A stretch of DNA of 64,000 nt from Phycomyces blakesleeanus NRRL 1555(-) (GCF_001638985.1 NW_017265134.1:2952131-3016130); one strand, 5' to 3'. Counted from the first letter of the stretch, positions 13,597 to 25,248 are shown. A program made the numbers and translations. The notes: generated by a model from the sequence alone, not told the origin.

Positions 13597-14673
13597 ATGA
13601 GTAATACAATCCAGCCAGATCTTCCAGCTACCATGTATGCCCTTCAAGCCCATGAATTTGGCCCTCCCTCAACATCATTTCAATATCTTGAAATAATGGT
13701 TCCAGAGATCAGCCGTCCAACCCAGGTTCTGGTTCAAGTTTATGCTGCTGGAATCAACCCAGCCGAAGCCAAAGTCCGGTCTGGAAATATTTCGCGGTTC
13801 TTCAAGATGCCTACTATCTTGGGTGCAGACTTTTCAGGTGTTATCGTTGGAAAAGGTAGCAAAGTATCTTCGTTCGAAATTGGCGATAAGGTGTTTGGAA
13901 AACTCAGATTTCCTCTTGGCCCTCAAGGAACCTATGCCGAGTATACAGTTGTCGATGTAGAGAAGGATGCCATTTCCAAAAAACCTAATAATCTTCCTTT
14001 TATCGAGGCTGGTGCTGTGGGTATTGCGGCATTAACGGCGTATGAAGCTATTGTCAACAAGGGCAGATTGAGTCAATTACCCAAAGATGTGACACCAAAC
14101 ATTGTAGTCATTGGTGCATCCGGGGGCGTGGGTACTTATGCTGTCCAGATTGCTAAAGCATGTGGTGCCAATGTTATCGGTGTCTGTAGCAAAAATAACA
14201 CATCATTAGTTAAATCACTGGGAGCAGACGAGACAGTGGACTATACCTCCGATGAAGAATTCAACGCGCTTTTGAGCAGAAAAGACACATTTGATCTTGT
14301 TGTAGACTGCGTTGGAGGTGATGACTATTACAACCAATTTATCACAACAATCAAAAATAGCGGTGTCTATATATCTACAGTAGGGCCAATCCAGCACGCA
14401 GGATCCGTTGGTCTAGGTATCCAGGACATCTTCGCTTTTGGAAGTGCCTTTTTGTTCCGGTCAATGTTTAGCTCTCGAAAGTATTTAATGGTTGCTACTC
14501 TACCCGTGAAAGACTTTTCCGAAGGACTTTTGCCATTGTTTGAATCAGAGTCTATCAAGAGCGTTGTACTTCCTGAAAACGTTTATGAACTCAAAGACGG
14601 TATCAAAGCACATGAAGCTATTGAATCACATCGCACGGTTGGAAAAATCGTCCTGAAAATGAACACATGGTAA
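13597..14673 (+). CDS. Zinc-independent MDR oxidoreductase (quinone oxidoreductase-like)
   Basis: This is a medium-chain dehydrogenase/reductase that probably reduces quinones or enones with NADPH; the substrate is unknown. The single exon encodes 358 residues. The N-terminal catalytic domain carries GINPAEAKVRSG and the LGADFSGVIVGKG block. The Rossmann domain has the nucleotide motif GASGGVGTYAVQIAK near residue 175, followed by SLGADETVDY and DLVVDCVGG. The zinc ligands of alcohol dehydrogenases are absent, which fits the zeta-crystallin/RTN4IP1-like branch. I chose the ATG at 13597 (context AACAATGAG); the frame extends 24 bases upstream only through a TTG codon. A second copy of identical length lies 2.6 kb downstream on the same strand. 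No signal peptide is evident. Confidence 0.9.
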   Translation: MSNTIQPDLPATMYALQAHEFGPPSTSFQYLEIMVPEISRPTQVLVQVYAAGINPAEAKVRSGNISRFFKMPTILGADFSGVIVGKGSKVSSFEIGDKVFGKLRFPLGPQGTYAEYTVVDVEKDAISKKPNNLPFIEAGAVGIAALTAYEAIVNKGRLSQLPKDVTPNIVVIGASGGVGTYAVQIAKACGANVIGVCSKNNTSLVKSLGADETVDYTSDEEFNALLSRKDTFDLVVDCVGGDDYYNQFITTIKNSGVYISTVGPIQHAGSVGLGIQDIFAFGSAFLFRSMFSSRKYLMVATLPVKDFSEGLLPLFESESIKSVVLPENVYELKDGIKAHEAIESHRTVGKIVLKMNTW

Positions 14674-15752
14674 ACTAACCAGTACACAATATCCAAAAGA
14701 ATTCCAGAAAATACGCAAAAGCAAATTTATGATTATTTCCATATACTACACAGATTCCAACAACAGCAAAAAAATGAAATATATATATAGCGATCAGCAT
14801 ACTTTACATTATGTGCGCTTATAATACGATCTTGATTTTACTTGCAATAATAATTCACTGAGCCAATTTACACTTTTTTTCACTGAAAACTAAGCTCATC
14901 AAATCTTATCATATATACATATACAAGTATTGATAATATTTGGTAATTGATCACCCGAGAGATATTATGCTAGAAATGCGTACAGCGTAAGAGATAATAG
15001 ACATTAACAGCACCCATTTTTTTTGCTTTACACAGCTCTATTCCGTAAAGCAAAAATATAAACTTCCAAAATTAAATTGGTGTACACCCTGAGGAAAAGT
15101 TGGTATCAAAAACAAACTTTTTGGTGGAAATAGCCAAATTTTCATAAGTAAATGGTTTCTTGGTGAGAAAGAAAAATAGTCTTTTTGACCAATATTCGAG
15201 CAATTAATGCCAGACAACATTTAAAGGAGGAATAGTACTGTGGTCTACCATGTTACCTATACATAAAATCATACTTTGTTTAACCAATTTGGATGCGAGG
15301 TCTTTAGGACTATTATCAAATTCGTATCTCGAAATGAGAAAAGTAGATTCTGCGAGTGTTATTTATAAAAGAGAATACATTATTAATAATATATATATAT
15401 TTATACTATTATTCAAATCGATTTTGTGCAATTGGTAGATACCAAAGACTTGGAACCTATAAATCAAGATCTCCATAGAGAATAATTAAGGTGACGTGAA
15501 TCAATTGATACAGGAGACAAATGTACTTGGGATTCTTGATAGGGGGATAAAATCATGGATCATGGATCAGGGATCACTGATTATTATTTTTGGCTGTGGT
15601 TTTGTGGATCAGGATTTTTGGCTGTATTTTCCGATAGATGCCAAACATCAGATACGATGGCCCCTTGCCTTTGTCCTAAAAATGGCAATAAAGTGAAGAA
15701 GAAACATGTAAATCTCCACTGATACCCAAAGAGCACGGGCCTTTTGAAATAG
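14674..15752. other. Intergenic region between MDR gene and small Ser-rich gene
   Basis: The first part is the 3' flank of the oxidoreductase, AT-rich and without coding signal. Between 15550 and 15620 there are short degenerate repeats of GGATCA and ATTTTTGGCTGT that could be regulatory for the downstream gene, but this is a guess. No RNA gene was seen. Confidence 0.4.
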
Positions 15753-15760
15753 TATATAAA
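15753..15760 (+). promoter_or_regulatory. TATA box of the small Ser-rich gene
   Basis: TATATAAA lies 107 bases before the ATG. A pyrimidine-rich, C/A-rich leader (about 15785-15866) with few G residues follows, a layout typical of strongly expressed fungal genes. Confidence 0.6.
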
Positions 15761-15866
15761 GGTTTGACATTTTTGCACTTCTTTCCTTTTTATTACATAT
15801 TCTCTCAACCTCATCTTACCTACCAAGCCTTTCTTTACCTTTACACCTCACAACCAACACTCTACA

Positions 15867-16226
15867 ATGCAGATCCTCTCTATCCAAAACCGTATCATCT
15901 CAAAGTGCCAGCGTCGCCAATCCTCAACTACCAACACAGCTAGCCGTGTCTCCACATTCACATCATCAATGGGCCAATGCATGAAAGGCCTCGCTTCAGT
16001 CAAGAAAGCCTTTAGCTGCAACAAAGTCCAAAACACAGTCGCACCTTCTTTGATTTCATCTTCATCGACGATCTCTAATAACTCCTATCTTTCTGACCTT
16101 TCTGATGACGAGCACTTCTCAAAATCTTGCCCAGTATCTGAAAAATCTATGGCCCTGGATTCACTTATCTTTGATCATCCTTCAGTCACAGTCCGCATTA
16201 GTCCAGCTGCCTATCGCTCATCTTGA
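15867..16226 (+). CDS. Small unrecognised Ser-rich protein (119 residues)
   Basis: The family was not recognised. The single exon starts at an ATG in the context CTACAATGCAG. The product is Ser-rich throughout (notably residues 60-80), with a basic N-terminal third (RIISKCQRRQSS) and an acidic SDLSDDEH patch in the middle. It has no membrane segment or signal peptide. The strong TATA box and clean leader argue that it is a real expressed gene rather than a chance frame. It lies between the two MDR copies on the same strand. The 3' flank is AT-rich with several AATAAA-like signals. Confidence 0.7.
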   Translation: MQILSIQNRIISKCQRRQSSTTNTASRVSTFTSSMGQCMKGLASVKKAFSCNKVQNTVAPSLISSSSTISNNSYLSDLSDDEHFSKSCPVSEKSMALDSLIFDHPSVTVRISPAAYRSS

Positions 16227-17228
16227 ATCGATTTTGATTTCAACACCCTGTATATACACACTGTAAAACACAAAAAAAATTGTATAATAGTCAAGTTCAT
16301 CAAACAAAAGCATTCAATTTTCTTTGTACATACATCTTTATAGAAGAAAAAGACTATCACAACATATCAAACTCTCTAGAGAAAAACTCTTAAAATAAAA
16401 TATAATAAAAAGAGAGCCACAGCCACTTGCAGTGGTTCTTTTTTGTTTCAAATACCAATAAATACATTTATCTTATTGAATACCTCTTAAAACATGTATA
16501 TTTTTCTTAATTGTTTGAATCAGTCTGTGTACTTGAACATCAAATTTATGCGAGCTTCACCAGTCTACAGTTACCTCTTACATTTAGAAGATAAAAGCTA
16601 TGTGTAGTTAACCCCCTCTCCTTTGACTCTTTGGCTTTTATAGCAGTCCTCTAGACGTGAGAATATGATTTGAGCATATTATATAGTGTAGTTTCATAAA
16701 AAGCTTTTAGACACACTCTCCATCATTTATTCATGTCTATTTTTCTTCATTAATCAAAATAACATTCTTTGTTTATTAAGCCAAGTAAAGGAACGAGTTC
16801 TTAGAATGCAAAATACTGGATTGCTTTATAGCAAAAATTTGGTCAATTATATATATCATAATTTCCTAAAAAGAATAGAACGCACTAGAGACCCAGTCAT
16901 TCGCAAGACCTTCGATTAATGGTCTAGTGCACGATAAATTTAGTCAATCTGGTAATATGCCAATTTTCTAGCTAATATCTTTGTGTGCCGTTCTGGTACC
17001 TTTATCTACTTTATTTGTGTATAAACATATACTGTATATAAAGTATTGTGTGATTTGTCAAATGTCAATTAAGTGTCACCAGAAGATGTATGGGAATTAA
17101 TAGAGAGAAAACGTAAATTGACTTTTATAGAAATATTCGTCAGAAATACACTTCAAGACGAAATACAATCCTCATAGACATATAACTTTTTTTATTTAAT
17201 ATCTTCTGTCTTTATATATCTTTACTAC
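16227..17228. other. Intergenic region, no gene seen
   Basis: This AT-rich spacer has stops in all frames. It carries the 3' UTR of the small gene (several polyadenylation-like AATAAA/ATAAAA words near 16390-16410) and upstream DNA of the second MDR copy. Confidence 0.5.
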
Positions 17229-17236
17229 TATAAAAG
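17229..17236 (+). promoter_or_regulatory. TATA box of the second MDR copy
   Basis: TATAAAAG lies 70 bases before the ATG of the downstream copy. An A-rich, CAA-repeat leader follows it. The first copy lacks a comparable TATA box, so the two promoters have diverged. Confidence 0.5.
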
Positions 17237-17298
17237 CAACAACAACAGTCAGAAAAAGAATATATATCTTCCAAGCAAATTTCTTTTCTGCATTAAAC

Positions 17299-18375
17299 AT
17301 GTCTGCCTACAAAACACCCAGCTTCCCTGCTTTAATGCATGCGTTAAGAGCATCAAGTTACGGTCCTGCATCTACCTCACTTGAATATGTCAAGGTCAAG
17401 CTCCCAGAAATTACAAGTCAAACCCAAGTACTCGTTCAAATCTATGCCACTGGTATCAACCCTATCGAGGCCAAACTCAGGTCTGGAAACATTACTCATC
17501 TCATCAAGATGCCCACTATCTTTGGCACAGACTTTTCGGGAGTCATTGTCAAAAAAGGCAGTAAGGTCTCTTCTTTTGAGGTTGGAGATGAAGTCTATGG
17601 TAAAACAAAACCTGGTGTTAGTTAAGACGGAACTTATGCCGAATATGCAGTTGTTGATGTTTTCAAGAATGCAATTGCCAAGAAGCCCACTCATACATCA
17701 TTTATCGATGCTGCAGCTTTGGGTGTCGCGTCTGTTACAGCATTTGAAGCCGTTGTAAGCAAAAGTAGATTGAATCAATTATCCAAAGATACAACGCCAA
17801 GTATTATAATTATTGGAGCATCAGGAGGAGTAGGAACTTATGCTGTACAAATTGCCAAAGCATTTGGAGTTCATGTTGTTGCAGTGTGTAGTGGAAAGAA
17901 TGCATCATTGGTCAAATCATTAGGCGCAGATGAAACCGTCGACTATTTGTCACAAGAAGCAATTGAGTCGTTGGCCTATAGAAAAAACACCTTTGATTTT
18001 ATTGTGGATTGTGTTGGAGGGGATAATTATTACAACAAGATGGCCCCAACCATCAAAAATGGGGGTGTCTACGTTTCAGCCGCTGGCCCTGTTAAAGATA
18101 TTGGAGCTTCAAACGTAAGTACTCTGGATTATCTTTTCATTGTCAAGACCTTTATATTCCGTTCAATGTTCAGCCATTACAAATACGTTATGATTACGGG
18201 CTTGCCAAAAAAGTATCTCACTGAAGGAATTTTACCACTACTTGAGAAGAAAGCTATCAAAAGTATCGCGCTCCCTGAAAACGTCTTTGGCCTCGAAGAT
18301 GGTGCCAAGGCTCACGAAGCTATCGAATCACATCGCACCATTGGAAAGATTGTCTTGAAAGTAAAAACAGAATAA
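17299..18375 (+). pseudogene. MDR oxidoreductase paralogue with one internal stop
   Basis: The frame is exactly as long as the first copy (1,077 nt) and aligns with it end to end without indels. It keeps the ATG, the GINPIEAKLRSG block, the Rossmann motif GASGGVGTYAVQIAK and SLGADETVDY. A TAA at 17623-17625 interrupts it about one third in, just before DGTYAEY, where the first copy has CAA; a single C-to-T change would explain it. Conservation downstream of the stop is high, so inactivation is recent, or the stop is read through, or it is a polymorphism or sequencing error. No intron could remove it. The promoter looks intact. Confidence 0.85.
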
Positions 18376-18830
18376 TTTTTTTGGCCGAATTTCTCTTTTC
18401 TATTGTATTATATATATTATCTGTACTTCTTCTATTTACTTTACCATATCAGCTTTTAATAATGCTCTCTATAATAATAATAAAATCTATAACAACTTCT
18501 TTATTATCGAAATCGCAGATACTGTATTTTGTTTCGCAATTCGATCATTTGCGACTGAATTATAACGTATAGTACTAAGAAAGAATCTATAAAAGCCTAC
18601 AAAATTTGCCAGAGAGATATAAAAAAAAGAGAGAAACACAAAAGTAAAAATACAGGTGGTAAAAGTAGTAGGAACCAAAAAAAAACTGTCTTTAATATCT
18701 GGAGATAATTTGAATTTAATTTTTCTGCATTTGAAAATACAAGATCTATATTTAGGAGTTTATATTGTATAAATAACCCGTTTATCTTTGCGTATGTCTT
18801 ACACACATGAGTCTGAATATCTACAGTTTA

Positions 18831-18985
18831 CAGTGGTCCCTCGCTAATTTCAAGCCCAAAGGGGGGACTAAGTGACTAGAAATTATCGAAGAATGAAATT
18901 AACGAGTGCGGATTATACTTTTTCCGATGAAGGTAGAGGAAGTGTCAAAGCATGCTTTGTTAGAAGTACCTTTACATACAATTAA
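18831..18985. repeat. Possible pogo-like transposon end or palindromic relic
   Basis: A TA is followed by CAGTGGTCCCTCGCTAATTT, which resembles pogo/Fot-type terminal repeats. Inside is an imperfect palindrome (CTCGCTAATTTCA near 18839 against TGAAATTAACGAG near 18895). No matching opposite terminus was found nearby, so this could be a truncated end or a short palindromic element. Confidence 0.3.
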
Positions 18986-19298
18986 AAAAATCTGGCAGCT
19001 AAGTATTATCATGCCTTGATTGCCTGAAATTATTCTTTATTAAGGATCCAAGACTAAAAATTATCATGAAACTTTGGCTCTGTGTTATGGAAAAAAAAGT
19101 TTTATTAAAAGAATCAAAAAAATAACCACCTAAAGGACAGTTAGAAAAAGTAATAAATGTGGACAATTACGTACCAAAATACAGATTGGTGGTTATGAAA
19201 ATAAGATATGAGAAGATTTAGAATATATATAATTTGATACGAAATGTAAAAGGTACTTTGAGTGACAGTGCACAGATTCCTGATAATTATACATATTA

Positions 19299-19870
19299 GA
19301 GAAGTTCGTGGAATAACTTTTTCAAAGTTGTATAGAACACAAAGCCAAATAGGGTAACTCTTTCGAGGATTTAAACTTTTCCAAAAAATTTATAAATGGG
19401 TTGCTTATTACTTAATTTATTCATTGGATTTTATATTTACTAAACTTCCAAATACAACATTCAATAAATTCAACCAAAAAAAATTGTTTCTTTTGATGAT
19501 AAAATAGCTTTATATTAAATTTCTCATTAAGGCTTCTATAGCTAGCTTTGCTTAGATAAATTTTATTAAATAGATATGTTGATAAACGTGAACAAAAATG
19601 TATAAAATGATCTTGTCTATATCGTTGCTGATTTATATTCAAAACTTTACATTGTTCCTTATATTTCTACTATTTTCATAACATTAGTTTAGAATAAAAA
19701 AATAGAAAGATATTAGAGGTTGAAAAAGTTCTCACTTTTTCAGAAAATCTGAAAATTTCAAAAACTTTTTCAAAATTATTTTTGTTTTGTTACATTATTT
19801 TCTTATTTAAATCACTGAGTTTGATTTAAAAAAGAAATTTTCTTTGAAAAAGTGACTCCACAAACTTCTC
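19299..19870. mobile_element. TA-flanked MITE-like element with about 29-bp TIRs
   Basis: The left end GAGAAGTTCGTGG...TTTTTCAAAG (19299-19327) is matched by its reverse complement at 19842-19870 with about four mismatches. TA lies immediately outside both ends, as expected for Tc1/mariner-type target duplication. The interior is AT-rich with no transposase frame. The element is about 572 bp, so it is probably a non-autonomous derivative. Confidence 0.6.
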
Positions 19871-20519
19871 TATTATCATGTCTCATTTACAAAATATTGC
19901 TGTGTTTGTGCCACAGGGTTTCATTTTATTTTTATTGTTTACATTAAACTTCTAAAATTCTATGACTACTACAATTGCTGCGGCAATTGCATTAAATTCA
20001 TGAACAAAACTCCAAAATACACCCTTTGTAAAGGAAGAGAACCCAATTCCAAGAGGCAAATTCAATGATATAGCCCAAGGGTTGGTGTCAAAATAGGTGC
20101 AGCTGGTCAAATGCACAGCCTACTGACTCAAGCATCTCAATGCCTTTGCAAAAGATGAAAATAGTAATGACAACAAGTGAACAGGAAAACAGAAAGACAA
20201 AAATGTTCTAGGCTAGCTTTATTTCGACAGCCACGCTTGGTCTGTTGGGTGCTGGGAAATGATCATTTCTTTTGCTTTCCATTGTTTAATTTACTCAAAT
20301 ACCAAAGGGGATAGTATAGTTTCAAATCAATTCTATTTCTTAAAGAGCAACAAAACATATACTATGATCATTTATATATGAGACATTAGTCAGTAACAGC
20401 AGATCCACAAAATAGAGTTCATCACAACCCTCCTTCTTAACACCATTATTAATAGATAAAGACTCAGGAACAGAAACAAAATGCCAAATAAAGCAAAGTT
20501 AGGCACAAGGCGTCTTTAC

Positions 20520-21783
20520 CAACATCAACCAAAAAGCGAACACGCATTAAAGCTGCTGATGTCTACTGGTGCATTGACAATGTAGTCAATCTGTCTGTCC
20601 AAACATTTGCGATCACGTTCAAGCATTGGGACTACCAGCATTGCCATTCGCATTACAATACAATCTTGGACTCTAATATACCAGAAGAGCACAGAAGTCG
20701 ACTTCAAGACGAATTTGAAACATGGCGAAAAACCATAGACTGTACTGAGTTATGGTTTAACCAAAGACATGCCCAAGCTTTGGCAGAAGCACATGACAAC
20801 TGCTCAGAGGCTGCGAATAATCTTTTGATTTCCAACACTCAAGAAATCAAGTCATCTGTGGTAAAATATCATGTGCCTGAACCAGCGCCTGTAACCATAA
20901 CTTTGCAAGCACCTACTACACAAGTTGGCCACACAGACACGTCTGTCCCACCAGTCCTACCAACCATAGGCACACCTGTATTACAATCACTATCACCATC
21001 AATGACAGACACACTTGTCTTAACACCTAGCCAAGACAAGCTCGGTTCATCAGCACCAGCGTCAGCAACTACTTCGACAGCAGACATAATGTATCACTGA
21101 ATCATTGGCTCCATCACTGAAAAATTCCAGCAGTATCAGTGCATGGCAGGCAGTATTCCGAAACTTTGTCTATTAGAACCCAGTGTCCAAGAAATCCTAG
21201 TTTTGGGCAACGTTCTTTTTTTTGGCTCCAGAGCAATGCAGCAATACAAAAATGACAGTTTTTGGCCAGGAGCTTCTTGACGAAGCAATGTCACATCAGA
21301 CAAGAATGCTACTTGACAAAGTGCCTGCCCCTTGCTCTGTATTTGCCTCAATAGACTTCATGACCATTGTGAACGTTGTTTCTGCAATTTACGCAAAAAC
21401 TATGAGCCCAAAGCAAGCCAGACTTCAACTCTTGACCCTGGCCTCCACCATGAACGACTTACAGGCAAACGTAATAGAAGGCATTGCTGGTATGTAAGTT
21501 TTGGGCATGACGTTTGTTTAATCTTCATTGACTCACTTATCTTTCCATTTTATTCTTGCTCTGCACTTATAGGCTCATAAATATGCTGCGAAACCCTATT
21601 GCGGACCAGGGGAAGTTTGGCAAGGTTGACTTACAAACACAGTTCTATAAATGTTATGTGGCCTGTACTGGGTCATCAGTAGGTTCAGCAAGAACTGAAA
21701 GTAGAAAACCCAAGAATCAGGTGAACTACTGTATTTTCACTAATTATTTGCCAACTTTGAATAAATTATTCACACATTGGTGA
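20520..21783 (+). pseudogene. Degenerate hypothetical gene, possibly transposon-associated
   Basis: No family was recognised. An open frame without an in-frame ATG starts near 20520 and runs to a TGA at 21098. The same frame resumes after the stop to about 21275. A T-tract near 21255 marks a shift into the frame covering 21222-21490. A GTATGTAAG donor near 21491 and a TAG acceptor before 21572 suggest a final exon. The first half is rich in Trp, His and acidic residues (for example WDYQHCHSHYN); the second half is Pro/Thr-rich and then helical. With one stop and one shift it is probably dead. It lies directly beside the DIRS end. Confidence 0.4.
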
Positions 21784-21809
21784 GTAACTTTTCACACATT
21801 TCTTCTAAT

Positions 21810-22084
21810 TAAATTCACTGGATAGACCAAAGAACCAAAATAGGGAAGAAATAATTGCTAGTAATCATCTTTTATTTAAAATAGCGAAAGATAATTTTTT
21901 TAAAATCTAAGTAAAACATATTATTGTTCTTTGATCATATGCTGGTCATTACAGCCGAGGGAGGGTGGGTGAATTATTCCTTCCCTATTTTGGTTCTCTG
22001 GTCTATCCAGTGAATTTATAGGTCGAGCCAAAGCTCTCCCAAAATTTGGTGAGACCGTCAAACCAAAATAGGGAAGGAATAATT
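21810..22084. repeat. DIRS terminal/internal complementary repeats
   Basis: A 48-bp arm at 21810-21857 (containing AACCAAAATAGGG) is repeated in inverted orientation at 21971-22018 with about two mismatches. Its core AACCAAAATAGGGAAG is repeated again in direct orientation at 22061-22084. Such nested inverted and direct copies near the 3' end match the internal complementary region expected in DIRS elements. Confidence 0.55.
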
Positions 22085-22189
22085 ACTACTTCCAAGAGGC
22101 ACCATATCCAATGCGTTGAAAAAATTATCATCATCCACAATGCCCTGATCTTCGTCTTGCTCCATATACTGCTCTGTAATATCACTCCA

Positions 22190-23204
22190 TCTCTATAGTA
22201 GCAGAGGGTGCAGTCATTGGCAGTTGTAAGACTAGACTGGTAAAGTCGGCAGTGGAGATGTGATTGCATTGGTAATGTCAGTGAAAGACTATGTCCAAAG
22301 ACCAGCTACCAAGTGTGACTATCTCTTTGACAGGCATTCCTCTGTCCATCGCCAAGGAAGATGCAAGAGACCAAACAGACACTGATTGATCTGTTGAGAG
22401 ATGTACTAGATCCCGAAGCCAGGTGGAGATAGTTGTAACCTTAACAGAGATAGATGGTGAATGAGATTTCACAAAGAGAGCTGTGGGTGGTTGGGTGGCA
22501 GCTTGGGGATGATCCCTGAGTGCTAAGAATGCTTGAATCAGACACAGTGACTTCGTAGTATGTGGTTGAATCATAATGGTCTTTACAATCTGTTGACCTC
22601 GTCTGCATTCCTTTGGTGCATGTACATCAAACACAAGTGCTCCCATGTTGGTCCAGAGGTAAGCTGAGGTAAGCTGTAAGCAGTGCAAATCAGAGGGCCT
22701 GAGGAAGGCAGCCATGGCAAGCAGGAAGGCCGTTTTCTGTGATAGTGCTGCGAGGGATGAGGAGGCAAGAGACGGAATCGAAGCAAGGAAGGAAAGAGTT
22801 GGAGTTAGGTCCACGTGGGTCTTGTGATGTCGAGTTGGAGGAGCCATAGTAGCCAAGCGAGCAAACAAGGAATGGATGTCTTTATGAGTATAGAAGGAAG
22901 TAGGATCTCTATGCAACTTGAGGGCTGCTGTACAATGGTTTTTAATAGTCCCTAAACTATACCCTAACGAGTGATCGTATACCAAAAAGTTAATGAGGTC
23001 ATGGACTGAAAATTTGGTGATGGAAACGTTGTGTTGTAGTGCCCATGCAATGAAGATATGTTGTCCGAGTTGGTAAACTCTGTTCGTTGGTGTGTTCTCC
23101 AGAGCGCCTACCATGAAGATGTTAACTGACTCTGCATTGAGTCCTGTATCTTGGAACTAACACTTGAGACTCTGTATGCGCCTAGTCTCCACCGAGGGTT
23201 CTTC
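22190..23204 (-). pseudogene. DIRS tyrosine recombinase, inactive
   Basis: This is the integrase of the DIRS element. The open part covers 23114-22278; similarity to DIRS recombinases extends upstream to the LTR edge and downstream past the stop. The first catalytic Arg is visible in FLRPSDLHCL. The second conserved block, normally HxxR before SLASS-DRG, reads VSVWSLASS, so both key residues are missing (the Arg-to-Trp change could be CGG to TGG). A TGA after GSWSLDIVFH precedes HYQ, which should carry the nucleophilic Tyr, and the frame continues with a recognisable ISTADFTSLVLQ. The protein is therefore truncated before the catalytic Tyr. Confidence 0.8.
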
Positions 23205-23209
23205 AACGG

Positions 23210-23506
23210 TGTGGTATACACACCACAATTGAGTGAAGAACAGACCCCACAACCAAACACTGGTTCCTTATTGCTAATGAACCTGGCAAGTTAACAATCT
23301 CTGGAACTGTTACACACCAGGCACACGTACACTACACACTCATACAGTGTAAACCAATCATTACACAACAGGGATTTGAATTACAGGGATTTTAATAGTA
23401 GCAGATATAAACAATATTATTGAGTCTCTTTAATAAATAACACTCTCACAGTATCTACTTTTCCCATTATTGAGATACTAACCCATAAACAGTCCCAAAT
23501 ACCTCA
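23210..23506 (+). mobile_element. Solo LTR 1, nested in the DIRS element
   Basis: This 297-bp repeat begins TGTGGTATACACACC and ends ATACCTCA. It is flanked by a perfect 5-bp duplication AACGG (23205-23209 and 23507-23511). It shares about 90 percent identity with the repeat at 34794-35088. An internal TATAAA and a downstream AATAAA suggest plus orientation. Solo LTRs arise by recombination between the two LTRs of a retrotransposon. It splits the DIRS sequence within the Pro-Trp-Pro region after the RNase H extension. Confidence 0.9.
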
Positions 23507-23511
23507 AACGG

Positions 23512-25230
23512 CCAAGGTATCTTGGGGGAAGCCAGAATTATGTCCTGGGATGTCAAGAGGAGAGGGGGACCTATACTCATCTGGAGGAGCAAAGGGTACC
23601 ACCATTTACTCAGCCAAATCAGTGCTACTATTGTCGCCACTAGGTCCTCTTGCCAGATCTTGTGCAAGCACTGTCCAATCAGGTTCCAAGGAGAATTCAG
23701 GTAGCAATTGGCCCATTGAGACCATGGTATCAACATTGCATCTGTTGCTGTCGCCTTCAGATCTGGTCTCCATGAAACAAAAGTTGGGAGAAGGTGGGTC
23801 AGCTGGTCCGCAAATAAATCCACTGAATGAGGACCCCATGTCTGTTAGATAGCTTGAAAAGCTGAACAAGACAGCTTCCACAAGTTCTTTGTAAATGTGC
23901 AACGAGATGCCAAATCCGCCTCCACATTCTCCTTGCCTGCTATATGCTGGGCTGTCAACCTCAACCCACAGTGCAGACACAGCCTCCATATCTTGGTAGC
24001 CAGTGTCATCAGATGAAAGGCCTTGGAGCCACTCTGCTTGCTCAGGTACGCCATTGAGATAGTGTTGTCCGTTCTGACAAGTGTGGATGAGTGCTGTAGG
24101 GAGGGGAAGGTTTGTAGGGCAAGATTTACCGCCTTCATTTCCCACCAATTGATAGACATTGTGGTCTACTGGTGGAACCAATATCCATGGATTGTCTTGT
24201 TCCCTAGTGCACATCCCCATCTGGTGTTGCTCACATCGACGAACAGAACATGCTTGTTTTGTTGTGGTAGGAGCAATCAGCCGTTCCATTGTGAGATATT
24301 GCATTCCCACCAGTGAAGTTCCTGAAGGCAGGTCTGAGGCAATGGTTGTGGTGTATCCCACCCTTCGTTCTTCTTCACGAAGCTGTTCTTGAACCACATC
24401 AAGTGTTGCATGTAGAGTCTGGCTGGAAAGAGTGCGATCATGGCTGCCTGGATCCGCATCATGAGACTGTGGACCAAATGAGGAGTTGTAAATTTGTGTT
24501 GTATCAGTTGTCGTATTAATCGTTGTAAATCCCTCAATTTGGTACCTGGAATCTTGGAAACCATGTTCTTGGTGTCCAAAAGATAACCCAAATGTTCCAG
24601 TTGTTGTGATGGCTGGAGTGACAATTTCTTTATGTTTAATATCCAGCCAAGAGAAGTGAGCTTGTTCATCAACATCTTGGTATGAGTGATTGATTCTTGG
24701 TATAAGTTGCTGATAATAATCCAATCCTTGAGATAGGCACTGATTTGCATTCCCAAGGTTCGAGCCCATTCTAGTACTGGACAGGTAACTTTGGTAAACA
24801 ACCATGGGAAAACCGATAGACCAAAAGGAGTTGTATGGAACCGGTAATCTTGACCCTCCCAACGAAAACGTAAGTATTTCCTTGATGCCTTGTGGACTAA
24901 GATATGAAGGAAGGCGTCGGACAGGTCCAAGGAAGTTAGATAATCGTGTGGGTGGATCAATTTGCATATATTCTGCAGTGTCTCTATCTTGAAGTGGGGT
25001 GCCTTGATGAGTTTGTTTAACTTCTTGAGGTTGAATACCGGTCAATGACCACCATTCCTCTTTGGTATCACAAACAACGGGCTGCTAAATCCACTGGAAT
25101 TTGGTGGTACCTTCTCGACAGTTTTCTTGAGGATTAATTCCGCGATCTCCTGTCTCAGAAAATGTTGTTGATCGTCCAATATTGGTACTGTTGGGCAATA
25201 CTTGTTAGACAGTTTTGGCATCCTGTCAAA
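23512..25230 (-). pseudogene. DIRS reverse transcriptase-RNase H
   Basis: The reverse transcriptase shows PKRNGG, a TGA, then PVFNLKKLNK, followed by SLDLSDAFLHI, FHTTPFGLS and the HLGYLLD block. RNase H follows with VDVSNTRWG, WWEMKAVNLAL, RTDNTISMAYL and HIAGKENVEADLASR, so its acidic residues are partly preserved. The extension typical of DIRS (VDLFADQLTHLL, VSWRPD, CYLNSPWNLIG) runs up to the solo LTR. The polymerase YxDD-type site appears as AYLKDW. At least four in-frame stops interrupt it (before PVFNL, before LLLPQ, before TTMSIN and before QTWGP), so it cannot be functional. The longest frame (25045-23606) is an out-of-phase shadow over much of its length. Confidence 0.8.
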
Positions 25231-25248
25231 GTGGATGCAACAACCTTT

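Noticed and set aside
16000..16036. Minus-strand frame opposite the small Ser-rich gene
   Set aside because: The TATA box, leader and codon composition support the plus strand.
23606..25045. Longest frame in the DIRS region (479 codons) as a real protein
   Set aside because: The conserved reverse transcriptase and RNase H motifs lie in another frame over most of this length; only its last part follows the DIRS frame.
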